From Rhizobium sp. TH2 (GTDB taxonomy: Bacteria > Pseudomonadota > Alphaproteobacteria > Rhizobiales > Rhizobiaceae): a DNA stretch of 64,000 bases. This document shows positions 54,211 to 62,490 of this stretch, piece after piece. The DNA lies in contig NZ_CP062231.1 in assembly GCF_024707525.1 (NCBI RefSeq), positions 4,526,001 to 4,590,000 on the forward strand, written 5' to 3'. The first letter of the stretch is position 1; each line of letters opens with the position of its first letter. Both the position numbers and the translations under genes were made by a program. The notes beneath the pieces were generated by a model, which was not told the DNA's origin, ran no database searches, and saw nothing but the letters and a program-made list of their open reading frames with translations.

Positions 54211-54531
54211 ATGACCTATCTCATCTATGCCGCCGCAGCGTTCGCCGAAATCGCCGGATGCTTCGCCTTCTGGGCCTGGCTCAAGCTCGACAAATCGCCG
54301 CTTTGGCTCGCGCCCGGGATGGTGTCGCTGGCGCTCTTCGCCTGGCTGCTGACGTTCATACCCGTTGAAGCCGCCGGCCGCGCCTATGCGGCCTATGGCG
54401 GCGTCTACATCACGGCATCCATTTTGTGGCTTTGGCTCGTGGAAGGACAACGCCCCGACAGGTGGGACCTGACGGGGCTGGTGGTCTGCCTTATCGGCAG
54501 CGCGATCATTCTATTGCCGTCGAGGACGTGA
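54211..54531 (+). CDS. ynfA: YnfA/UPF0060 small membrane protein
   Basis: 106 residues, four membrane segments as in the small multidrug resistance fold: [20 protein letters not shown] with the conserved glutamate, then [20 protein letters not shown] and a last hydrophobic segment. YnfA-type proteins are reported as small multidrug-type transporters; the role here is unknown. It begins on the base after the toxin stop, so it is read with the toxin-antitoxin pair. Confidence 0.9.
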   Translation: MTYLIYAAAAFAEIAGCFAFWAWLKLDKSPLWLAPGMVSLALFAWLLTFIPVEAAGRAYAAYGGVYITASILWLWLVEGQRPDRWDLTGLVVCLIGSAIILLPSRT

Positions 54532-54545
54532 GGCGCGAGCCTCAC
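54528..54545. terminator. Bidirectional hairpin at the end of ynfA
   Basis: GTGAGGC (54528-54534) pairs with GCCTCAC (54539-54545) around GCGA. It overlaps the ynfA stop and the last bases of the convergent aminotransferase. Confidence 0.6.
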
Positions 54546-55954
54546 CCCTTCCAAAGCCCTTCCCGCACCAATTCATCTTGCGTGATCACAATGCTCTTGC
54601 GCAGGATATCGGCCATCTCGTCTATCTGGGCGATGGAGATGGTCAGCGGCGGGCTCATCACGCACATGTTGATCAGCGGCCGCACCAGCAGGCCAAGCTC
54701 CTGGCAATGCTTGTCGATGCGTTTTCCCACTTCGAGATCGAGCGTCAGCGGATTGTTGCTGACATGGTCGGCGACACATTCGATGCCTGCCATCAGGCCG
54801 CGCCCACGCACCTCGCCCACCAGCGGCAGGTCTTCGAGCGCCTTGAGCCGGCTCTGGAAATGCCCGGAGATCGACTGCGCATAGTCGAGTAGGCCTTCTT
54901 CGAGAATGTCGAGATTCTTCAGCGCCACGGCGCAACCGATCGGATGGCTGGAATAGGTCAGGCCGTGCGCGAACATCGCGTCATTATGGTTGGACTGGCG
55001 CAGTTCCTCGAACAGTCTGGATGCGATCATCACGCCGCCGAGCGGAAAATAGCCCGACGTGACGCCCTTGGCGAAGGTGATCATGTCGGGCTTGACGCCG
55101 AACGCTTCGTCGGCCGCGAAGACATGGCCGAGGCGGCCGAAGGCGGTGACGACTTCATCCATGATGAAGAGGATATCGAACTCGGTGCACAGCGCCCGCA
55201 TGCGCGGCCAGTAGCCCTCCGGCGGCACGATCACGCCACCCGAGGCCATGATCGGTTCGCCGATGAAGGCGCCGATCTTGTCGGCGCCGACCTTTTCGAT
55301 CAGCGCCCGGAATTCGGCGACGAGGAAATCCGTAAACTCGGCTTCCGTCATGCCGGCGGACCGGCGGAACGGATTGGGGCAGGAGAGTTTCAGTATCTGT
55401 TCGCGCGCCGAATCCATCCAGTCATGGTCGCGCGGGCGGCCGTTGAGCGAGGCCGAGAGATAGGTCGAGCCGTGATAGCCGCCCTCGCGGGAGACGATCA
55501 TCTTCTTCTCCGGCCGGCCCTTTACATTGTTGTAAAACTGCATGAAGCGCAGCGCCGTCTCGACCGCCGACGAGCCGCCCGTCGTGTAAAAGACGTGGCC
55601 GAGACCCTCAGGCGCAAGACCGGCGAGCCGCTTGGCCAGCACGGCGGACGGCTGGTTCGTCGTGTACCAGGGCGAATTGTAGGACAGCGCCATCGCCTGG
55701 TCATGCATGACCTGGGCGAGTTCCTTGTTGCGATGGCCGACATTGACGCACCACATGCCGGCGGGGCCGTCGATCAGGCGGCGGCCGGTGTGATCGGTGA
55801 CATAGATGCCCTCGCCGCTCTCGATGAAGCCACGGGCTTCGGCGCCGATCGACCCCGAAACCGGCCAGGGCTGCACGAGGTGCTTCTCGGCCATTGCATC
55901 CACGCCAGCGGGGGTGTTGTCGTTGAAATCGTCAAATTCCCGTTTGGCCGCCAT
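54542..55954 (-). CDS. Class III (omega) aminotransferase
   Basis: 470 residues. PLP site TGGSSAVETALRFM, YHGSTYLSASLNG, the aspartate in IMDEVVTAFGRLG and the PLP lysine in ITFAKGVTSGYFPLGG. Relatives use beta-alanine, taurine, polyamines or aminoalkanoates with pyruvate. It stands alone with its own BetI-like operator copy 76 bp upstream, which ties it to the Rieske and CrtI-like genes. Confidence 0.92.
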   Translation of the reverse strand: MAAKREFDDFNDNTPAGVDAMAEKHLVQPWPVSGSIGAEARGFIESGEGIYVTDHTGRRLIDGPAGMWCVNVGHRNKELAQVMHDQAMALSYNSPWYTTNQPSAVLAKRLAGLAPEGLGHVFYTTGGSSAVETALRFMQFYNNVKGRPEKKMIVSREGGYHGSTYLSASLNGRPRDHDWMDSAREQILKLSCPNPFRRSAGMTEAEFTDFLVAEFRALIEKVGADKIGAFIGEPIMASGGVIVPPEGYWPRMRALCTEFDILFIMDEVVTAFGRLGHVFAADEAFGVKPDMITFAKGVTSGYFPLGGVMIASRLFEELRQSNHNDAMFAHGLTYSSHPIGCAVALKNLDILEEGLLDYAQSISGHFQSRLKALEDLPLVGEVRGRGLMAGIECVADHVSNNPLTLDLEVGKRIDKHCQELGLLVRPLINMCVMSPPLTISIAQIDEMADILRKSIVITQDELVREGLWKG

Positions 55955-56029
55955 ATCAGTCTCCCGTTCCGTTCGTATTTTTCATTCAAATGCAAAATGT
56001 TGTTTTATCACACTATCTTGCATTCATTT

Positions 56030-56043
56030 TGAATGTGCGTTCA
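56030..56043. promoter_or_regulatory. BetI-like TetR operator before the aminotransferase
   Basis: TGAATG-TG-CGTTCA, one mismatch from the copies at 52255 and 60816; like the 60816 copy it is followed by GTCA. A nearby CATTC-N5-GAATG pair (56021-56035) overlaps it. Confidence 0.65.
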
Positions 56044-56123
56044 GTCAATATCGCAGAAATGGGCTGATGTGGCAATCCCGGAGCCGCTCGAATTCTCCGG
56101 AAAACGCTAGGCTGGATACGAGT

Positions 56124-56372
56124 TCAGCCGAGTTCCCTACGCATCCGTTCTACCTTCTCGATCCACGCATGGCCCATCTTGTAGGCCTTGAGCGCATCGA
56201 CCGCGTCTTCGTGGTCGATGCGCGAACAGATGCGGTAGATTTCCAGCACTTCGGCGCTCATTTCACCGGCCCGGTAGAAATACATGGCGGCGGCATAGCG
56301 CGCGCGGCCGGACCATTCCTCGCCCGCCGGGGTGAGGATCAGTTTCCAGTTGCTGAGCGCTTCGTCATCCAT
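56124..56372 (-). CDS. 82-residue protein of unknown function in the CrtI/GcvT-like operon
   Basis: 82 residues, largely helical and charged (RYAAAMYFYRAGEMSAEVLE, then DHEDAVDALKAYKMGHAWIE), without signal or membrane segment. It starts 3 nt after the GcvT-like stop, so it belongs to that operon. It might be a small subunit or folding partner of the enzymes. No family was recognised. Confidence 0.7.
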   Translation of the reverse strand: MDDEALSNWKLILTPAGEEWSGRARYAAAMYFYRAGEMSAEVLEIYRICSRIDHEDAVDALKAYKMGHAWIEKVERMRRELG

Positions 56373-56375
56373 GGC

Positions 56376-57593
56376 TCACATCAGGCCGGGCGGATTGGCG
56401 CCGCGTCGATCGAGCTTGATAAAGGGTCGTGGCACGATTTTCACCCGCTTCATCAGCTTGCTGTAATTGAGCTCGCGCAGCGCATAGATCTCGACCGAGA
56501 GATCATCAGTGATCCGGTTGCCATAGGGCCGGGTGAGGCTGGCGATCGCGATGTTCTTCTTGAGCAGCGGCGACCAGGCCGAGGCGGTGACGATGCCGCA
56601 TTCCTTGCGCTTGTTGTGATAGATCAGCGACAGCGGCCCTGCGACATTGCCCTCGACCTCGAGGCCAACGAGGATGTGCTTCAGCGTCTTCTTCTCGCGC
56701 GCCTTGACGATGGCATTGCGGCCGTTGAAGTTCGGCTTGTCGAGATCGATCATCCAGTCGAGCCCAATCTCGTCGGGCAATCTGAGACGATCCTCGCGGA
56801 GCGCCGTTTCCGATGTTACGAAATCCGCGTTCGCCACGATGAAGCCCGCCTCGATGCGCGCATGGTTGAGCGCGGCATAGCCGATCGCCCGCATGCGGTT
56901 CTTCTCGCCCACGGCCGCGAGGCGATCCCAGAGGCTGAGTGCCTGATCGCGATGGCAGAACAATTCGTAGCCGAGATCGCCCGTGAAGCCGGTGCGCGAG
57001 ATCACCACCGTGCCACCTTCGTGCGGGAATTCCGCAAGCTGGAAAACCTTCAGCTTGTCGACGCCCTCGAAACCTGCATCGCGCAGCACCGCCCAAGAGG
57101 TCGGCCCTTGCAGCGCCAAGCCGGCAATCTCGGTGCTCTCGTCGGTGATCCTGACATCGAAGCCTTCGGCACTATCGAGCAGCCACGGCAGATGCCGCTC
57201 CTGCGAACACAGGCGAAAACGCTTCGGCGCGAGCCGGAACAGCGTGCCATCGTCCAGCACATGGCCGTGGTCGTCGCACCAGGCCGTGTAGTGTACGCGG
57301 CCGACGCCCAGCTTGCGCACATCGCGGAGCGTCAGCCGGTTGCAGAAAGCTTCAGCACCGGGACCCTCGATCCGGTACTTTGTCATCGGCGAGATATCGA
57401 ACAAAGCCGCCGTCGAGCGGATGGCAAAATATTCGAGTTCCTCGTCGGCGAGCGAATGCGGCGCCTTATAGCCCGACCAGTGATACCAGTCGTTGTTGAT
57501 ATTCAGCGCTTCGAGCCGTTGATGGAAGGGCGTTTCGAGTAGCGGCGTCAGGATGTCGCCCGGACGGCGGCCGGTTGGTACGGTCTGGTTCAT
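56376..57593 (-). CDS. Stand-alone GcvT-family aminomethyltransferase/demethylase
   Basis: 405 residues. The folate-binding fold is seen in STAALFDISPMTKYRIEGPG, DDHGHVLDDGTLFRL, SRTGFTGDLGYELF and the folate-acid region around ARIEAGFIV. It is longer and more divergent than glycine-cleavage T protein, and no GcvH/GcvP gene is near, so it is more likely a tetrahydrofolate-dependent demethylase like DmdA or LigM. Its start overlaps the stop of the CrtI-like gene by 4 nt. The substrate is probably an N- or O-methylated compound of this pathway. Confidence 0.85.
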   Translation of the reverse strand: MNQTVPTGRRPGDILTPLLETPFHQRLEALNINNDWYHWSGYKAPHSLADEELEYFAIRSTAALFDISPMTKYRIEGPGAEAFCNRLTLRDVRKLGVGRVHYTAWCDDHGHVLDDGTLFRLAPKRFRLCSQERHLPWLLDSAEGFDVRITDESTEIAGLALQGPTSWAVLRDAGFEGVDKLKVFQLAEFPHEGGTVVISRTGFTGDLGYELFCHRDQALSLWDRLAAVGEKNRMRAIGYAALNHARIEAGFIVANADFVTSETALREDRLRLPDEIGLDWMIDLDKPNFNGRNAIVKAREKKTLKHILVGLEVEGNVAGPLSLIYHNKRKECGIVTASAWSPLLKKNIAIASLTRPYGNRITDDLSVEIYALRELNYSKLMKRVKIVPRPFIKLDRRGANPPGLM

Positions 57594-59149
57594 GTTCCCC
57601 TCCGGGACAATATGTGGCGTGCGGCATTGCGGCCAGGCAGGCCTGAAATACCGCCGCCGGGATGGCTGCCGGCGCTGCCGAGGTAGAGGCCGTCGAGCGG
57701 CGTGTCATAGCCCGAGACGGCGAATGTCGGCCGGTTGATGAGAAGCTGATCGACTTGCAACTCGCCGTGATGCCAGTGGCCGCCAGGCATATTGAAGTCG
57801 CGCTCGATATCGACCGGCGTCAGCAATTCGCTCGCCTTGACCGAAGCGCCGATACCGGGCGCATGCCGCTCCAACACGGCCATGATGGCGGCGAGGAATT
57901 TCGGCTTGCCGGCCTCCCAGCCCTCTTTCAAATCGTAAGGCGCATACTGTACATTTGCCGACAGCACCGCTCCGCCTGCTGGCGCCAGCGACGGATCGGT
58001 CAGGCTCGGCAGCGTGATTTCCATCACCGGATCGGGCGAAAACTCGCCATATTTTGACGGGTTGAACGCATCCTCGACGTGCCGCACCGAGCGCGCGATC
58101 ACCAGCCGGCCCTTGAGATCGCCGTGGCTGACCCCCATGAATTCCGGAATCTTGTCGAGTGCCAGATGCAGCTTGGCGGTGTCGCCCTTGCTGCGGATAT
58201 GCTTGAGGCTCATCGACAGATGCGTGTCGATCTCGCCCGGCGCCACCAAATTGCGTAACGTCGTCACCGGATGGATCGCCGAGACGATCGCCTTGGCGCC
58301 GATCTCCTCGCCGCTGGCAAGCACCACGCCTGTCGCCTTGCCCTTGTCCGAGACGATTTTCGCGACCGGCGCATTCAGGCGTATCTCAACGCCATACCGC
58401 TTCGCTGCTTGTTCAAGCGCGGCAACGATGGAACCCATCCCACCCTTCGGCACGAACTGACCGCCGGTCCGGACCAGCGCCTCGCCGGTGAGACGATAGT
58501 AAAGGCCGAGCAATGAAGTTGGCGAACGCGGGCCTAGATGAATGCCGAGCACCGCATCGAAAGCGATCAACGCCTTCAGCCGGTCGTCGGTCAGGTATTC
58601 GTCGGCGATGTCGGCGACGTTCATCAGCGCCATGCGGGCGAAATCGCGCGCCTCATCGCGGCCCTGGCGGATCAGGCTTAGACCCGTCAAGCCGAGATCG
58701 ATGAATTCCTTGACGCCAGCCTCGCCGGGCCGAGGCGGACGCTTGGCCAGAAACCGGCCGAGAATGCTCGCCTGCATCATCAGCTTCTTGCGCATCGTTG
58801 CGAAGGCCTTGCCCTCTTCTAGCGCCACGCCATCCACCGTTTCGCCATAGGCACCACGCAGCACTGCCGGTCCGCGTTCGGGATCAAGCACGACAGTCGG
58901 CGCAAGCTCCGTGGTGAACAGCGAAGTATCGAGCCCCAGTTCCTTCACCACATGAGGCGACAGCCGGTTGACGATGTGCGCAAGGCCGCCAGTGCGATAG
59001 CCGGGCGCGAATTCATGGCCACGCGCAGCACCGCCAAGCGCGCCGGATGCCTCCAGAACCACGACCTTGCGGCCGGCCTTGGCGAGCAGGCCTGCGGCGA
59101 CCAGCCCGTTGTGCCCGCCGCCGATGATGATTGCGTCAAAGGATGTCAT
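57590..59149 (-). CDS. CrtI/COG1233-type FAD-dependent oxidoreductase, paralogue 1
   Basis: 519 residues. N-terminal FAD motif DAIIIGGGHNGLVAAGLLAK, then the CrtI-like GGAARGHEF and the C-terminal second FAD motif in GLYLGSAGSHPGGGISGLPG. This family is named for phytoene desaturase, but no carotenoid genes are present. Together with its paralogue it probably dehydrogenates a small amine or acid. Overlaps of 14 nt upstream and 4 nt downstream show a tightly coupled operon. Confidence 0.9.
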   Translation of the reverse strand: MTSFDAIIIGGGHNGLVAAGLLAKAGRKVVVLEASGALGGAARGHEFAPGYRTGGLAHIVNRLSPHVVKELGLDTSLFTTELAPTVVLDPERGPAVLRGAYGETVDGVALEEGKAFATMRKKLMMQASILGRFLAKRPPRPGEAGVKEFIDLGLTGLSLIRQGRDEARDFARMALMNVADIADEYLTDDRLKALIAFDAVLGIHLGPRSPTSLLGLYYRLTGEALVRTGGQFVPKGGMGSIVAALEQAAKRYGVEIRLNAPVAKIVSDKGKATGVVLASGEEIGAKAIVSAIHPVTTLRNLVAPGEIDTHLSMSLKHIRSKGDTAKLHLALDKIPEFMGVSHGDLKGRLVIARSVRHVEDAFNPSKYGEFSPDPVMEITLPSLTDPSLAPAGGAVLSANVQYAPYDLKEGWEAGKPKFLAAIMAVLERHAPGIGASVKASELLTPVDIERDFNMPGGHWHHGELQVDQLLINRPTFAVSGYDTPLDGLYLGSAGSHPGGGISGLPGRNAARHILSRRGT

Positions 59150-60755
59150 GGGCGGGGCTCATATGATCACGGGATTTCTTGAGGTCGCGCAGCACTTCTG
59201 CTGCGGCGTTGCGGCCGGGGGCGCCCATCACGCCACCTCCGGGATGGGTCGAGGACCCGCACATATAAAGCCCGTCGATCGGGCTGCGATATTGCGCGTA
59301 GCCCGGCACCGGGCGATTGAACAGCAGCTGATCGAATGTCAGTTCGCCCTGGAAGATATTGCCTTCGGTCAGGCCGACCTCGGCCTCCAGTTCGCGCGGC
59401 GTGCGCACTTCCATGTGCAGGATCCGGTCGCGGAAGCCCGGCGAATAGTCGGCGATCTGACTGACCACGGTCTCGGCAAAGGCATCGCGGTCAGCATCGG
59501 TCCAGTCCTTGCCCTCCACCTTCGGCGGGCAATATTGCACGAAGCAGCTCATGAAATGCTTGCCCGGTTCGGCCATGGTTGGGTCGAGCGTGGTTGGGAT
59601 CATCGCATCGAGGAAAGGATCGTCCGACCAGCGCCCGGCCTTCCAGTCGTCATAGGCGCGCTCTATACGCTCGACGGAATCGGTGAAATGCAGGTCGCCC
59701 TTGACGCAGGTCGACCCCTTGGGCAGGGCCGGGAATTCCGGCATGCCGTCGAGCGCGATATTCACCTTGCCTGACGAGCCGCGCATCTTGAAATGCTTGA
59801 CGCGGTGGACGAATTTTTCCGGCAAGTCCTTCTCATCGACCAGCTTGAGGAAAGTGCGCTTCACGTCCGCATTGGAAATCGTCAGCTTGCCCAGCACCTC
59901 CTCGCCCGAGGCAAGTGCCACGCCCGCGGCACGGCCGTTCTTGACGATGACCTTGGAGACTTCGGCATCTGTTTTGATCGTGCCACCGGCAGCCTGGAAG
60001 CTCGAAGCGAGCGAACGCGTCACCGCGCCCATGCCGCCTCGCGCATAGCCCCATGCGCCGACCGAGCCATCGACCTCGCCCATATAGTGATGCAGCAGCA
60101 CATAAGCCGTACCCGGTGACATCGGCCCGAGCGCGGTGCCGATAATGCCGGAGATCGCCAGATAGGCCTTGATGATATCGGTCTCGAAATACTCGTCGAG
60201 GAAGTCCGAGATCGACATGGTCCAGAAGCGCAGCGTCTGGGCCATCTGTTCGGGGCTGAACTCGCCCATCTTCCTGGCGAGGAACATCAGTTCGCCGATA
60301 TCGCGTGGCTTGAAGGAGAAAGGATCGGGCGCGGTGCGCATCAGGAGCGGCTGGATGAACCGGCACTGGCGCGTCACGTCGCGGGCATAGCGTTCATAGG
60401 CCTCGGCATCGCGGGCCGAATAGCGGGCGAATTCGCGGCGATGCTGGTCGTGGTCGCGATAGCTCGCGAGATAGCCGCCATCGCGGTCGAGCACGGCGCC
60501 GCCCTCATAGGCGACGATCTGCAGGCCATGCTTCGGCAGTTCGAGATCGCGCATGATCTCAGGCCGGAACAGCGAACAGACATAGGAACAGTTCGAATAG
60601 TAGACGCCCTTGGAAAGCTCGCGGCTGGTGGCGGCGCCGCCAACCCAGCCGTTCTTTTCCACCACGCAGACCTCCAGCCCCGCCCGCTGCAGATAGCCGG
60701 CGGTGACAAGGCCGTTGTGGCCGCCGCCGATGATGACAGCATCATATGTCTTCAT
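59136..60755 (-). CDS. CrtI/COG1233-type FAD-dependent oxidoreductase, paralogue 2
   Basis: 539 residues with the same design as the next gene: DAVIIGGGHNGLVTAGYLQR, VGGAATSRELSKG and the C-terminal GLYMCGSSTHPGGGVMGAPG. First gene of the four-gene operon; its promoter region holds a perfect BetI-like operator 61 bp upstream, shared with the divergent methyltransferase. Two paired COG1233 enzymes plus a GcvT-like protein is not a pathway I recognise. Confidence 0.9.
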   Translation of the reverse strand: MKTYDAVIIGGGHNGLVTAGYLQRAGLEVCVVEKNGWVGGAATSRELSKGVYYSNCSYVCSLFRPEIMRDLELPKHGLQIVAYEGGAVLDRDGGYLASYRDHDQHRREFARYSARDAEAYERYARDVTRQCRFIQPLLMRTAPDPFSFKPRDIGELMFLARKMGEFSPEQMAQTLRFWTMSISDFLDEYFETDIIKAYLAISGIIGTALGPMSPGTAYVLLHHYMGEVDGSVGAWGYARGGMGAVTRSLASSFQAAGGTIKTDAEVSKVIVKNGRAAGVALASGEEVLGKLTISNADVKRTFLKLVDEKDLPEKFVHRVKHFKMRGSSGKVNIALDGMPEFPALPKGSTCVKGDLHFTDSVERIERAYDDWKAGRWSDDPFLDAMIPTTLDPTMAEPGKHFMSCFVQYCPPKVEGKDWTDADRDAFAETVVSQIADYSPGFRDRILHMEVRTPRELEAEVGLTEGNIFQGELTFDQLLFNRPVPGYAQYRSPIDGLYMCGSSTHPGGGVMGAPGRNAAAEVLRDLKKSRDHMSPAHDIL

Positions 60756-60815
60756 GCTCGTTCCCCGTTATGACTAGGAAACTGGCATAGGAGACCACGG
60801 CTTGTCCATAGATTT

Positions 60816-60829
60816 TGAATGAACATTCA
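60816..60829. promoter_or_regulatory. BetI-like TetR operator in the divergent CrtI/methyltransferase promoter
   Basis: TGAATG-AA-CATTCA, identical to the copy before the Rieske gene. It lies 61 bp from the CrtI-like start and 81 bp from the methyltransferase start. Confidence 0.75.
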
Positions 60830-60909
60830 GTCAGAATGTTGCAATTCGTTGAAATCGCGCTATGATTTCTGTATCAAGGATATCGCAAACCCTGGGGATG
60901 GAGCAGCGC

Positions 60910-61698
60910 ATGATGACCGAAGCCGAGCCGGAATATGACGACATCCACATGCGCTTCCTGGAACTCCTCTGGGGCGACGGCTACCTGTCGCCGGGCGGCC
61001 CGGCGGAGGTCGATCGGGTGCTGGATCGATTCGGGATCAGGGGCAAGGATGTACTCGATATCGGCTGCGGCTCGGGTGGCATCACGCTGCATATTGCCAA
61101 GCGATTCGAGCCCCGCACCATCACCGGCTTCGATGTCGAAAAACCCGTCATCACGGAAGCGACACGCCGCGCACGGGAAGCTGGACTGAGCGACCGAGTC
61201 TTCTTCGTCCAGGCAGCGCCCGGCCGCCTGCCCTTCGAGGATGCGAGCTTCGACGTGGTCTTCTCCAAGGATGCCATGGTCCATATTCCCGACAAGGAAG
61301 CGATCTTCGCCGACATCCTCCGCGTGCTCAGGCCCGGCGGCCTGTTCGCTGCCTCGGACTGGCTGATCGGCCACGACGACGAGCCGTCGCAGGACATGAA
61401 GGACTATATCAAGGCCGAGGGCTTGTCCTTCGGCATGGGCTCGCCGAAGCGCTACAAGGACGCAATGACCAAGGCGGGCTTCACCGATGTCCGCACCGAG
61501 AGCCGCAACGCCTGGTATCGCGAGGAGGCGCGCCGCGAGTTGAATCGCCTGCAGGGCGAACTATATGAGCAGGCAGTCGCGCTGACGAGCAAGGCCTTCG
61601 TGGAGAAGAACCTCCGCACATGGCGAGCCATGCAAAAGGTTCTTGACAGCGGCGAGCATTGCCCTACGCATCTGAGTGCAACCAAACCACGCGCCTGA
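60910..61698 (+). CDS. SAM-dependent methyltransferase, phosphoethanolamine N-methyltransferase-like
   Basis: 262 residues from the ATG at 60910 (GGAG 6 nt upstream); starts at 60862, 60898 and 60913 are also possible. SAM-binding VLDIGCGSGGITLHIAKRF, then a stretch close to plant-type PMT enzymes: WGDGYLSPGGPAEVDRVL before it and SKDAMVHIPDKEAIFADILR with LRPGGLFAASDWL after it. It methylates a small amine-like acceptor, by inference. It shares its promoter region with the CrtI-like operon, an odd place for a methylating enzyme, and the TetR gene follows after 44 nt. Confidence 0.88.
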   Translation: MMTEAEPEYDDIHMRFLELLWGDGYLSPGGPAEVDRVLDRFGIRGKDVLDIGCGSGGITLHIAKRFEPRTITGFDVEKPVITEATRRAREAGLSDRVFFVQAAPGRLPFEDASFDVVFSKDAMVHIPDKEAIFADILRVLRPGGLFAASDWLIGHDDEPSQDMKDYIKAEGLSFGMGSPKRYKDAMTKAGFTDVRTESRNAWYREEARRELNRLQGELYEQAVALTSKAFVEKNLRTWRAMQKVLDSGEHCPTHLSATKPRA

Positions 61699-61742
61699 TT
61701 CACCTTGAAGGCCGTGGAAAATACGGGAAACTTACCAAGCCG

Positions 61743-62390
61743 ATGAACATCGTGCCGGTCATGGAAGGCGAGAGGAAGAGCCGCAAGGCCTCCAAGGAAA
61801 CGCGCCAGCAGCAGCTTATCGAGGCGACGATCGAATCGCTCGCCAAGCGTGGATATTCCGATACGACGCTAGCCAATGTCGCCGATGGAGCCGGCCTGTC
61901 GCGCGGCATCGTCAATTTCCATTTCGAAAGCAAGGAAAAGCTGCTCGTCGCCACGCTGCAATACATGGCGGACGAATATGCCAGCCACTGGAGCTCGGCG
62001 CTCGAAAAGGCCAACGACAGCGCCGCCGGCAAGATCTGGGCCTTGGTCAACGCCGATTTCGACCGCCGCATCTGCACAAAGCGCAAGCTCGCCGCCTGGT
62101 GCGCCTTCTGGGGCGAAGCCAAGTCGCGCCCAACGTATCAGGCGCTCTGCGGCGCCAGCGACCTCAACTACCAGAAGACGTTCACCGACCTCTGCGCCGA
62201 GCTGAAGTCGGAAGGCGGCTATGCCTATGACCCCGAGCCGATGGCACTCGGCATCTGCGCGATGATGGAAGGCCTGTGGTTCCGGCTGATGATGAACGAC
62301 GGACTGACGCGCGAAAAGGCGCTTGCCGCGGCGATCGAGTATGTCGCCGCCGTATTCCCCAGGCATATTTCCGCCGATGGCGTGAAATAA
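61743..62390 (+). CDS. TetR family regulator, BetI-like
   Basis: 215 residues from the ATG at 61743; 61761 is an alternative. The HTH is at about residues 22-64 (QQLIEATIESLAKRGYSDTT, then GLSRGIVNFHFESKEKLL). The C-terminal part has the BetI pattern AAWCAFWGEAKSRPTYQALC. BetI senses choline and represses betaine genes. The palindrome TGAATG-N2-CATTCA at three promoters here resembles BetI sites. It is therefore inferred to control the Rieske, aminotransferase, CrtI-like and methyltransferase genes. Confidence 0.9.
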   Translation: MNIVPVMEGERKSRKASKETRQQQLIEATIESLAKRGYSDTTLANVADGAGLSRGIVNFHFESKEKLLVATLQYMADEYASHWSSALEKANDSAAGKIWALVNADFDRRICTKRKLAAWCAFWGEAKSRPTYQALCGASDLNYQKTFTDLCAELKSEGGYAYDPEPMALGICAMMEGLWFRLMMNDGLTREKALAAAIEYVAAVFPRHISADGVK

Positions 62391-62490
62391 GCCGAGGCTC
62401 TAAGCCGTACCACATTGCAGGACGGCCGCGGACCTATTGAGTTGCGGCCGCATTCCTGTCTGAAATCCGGTACGTTCGATGGAGTGCCTC

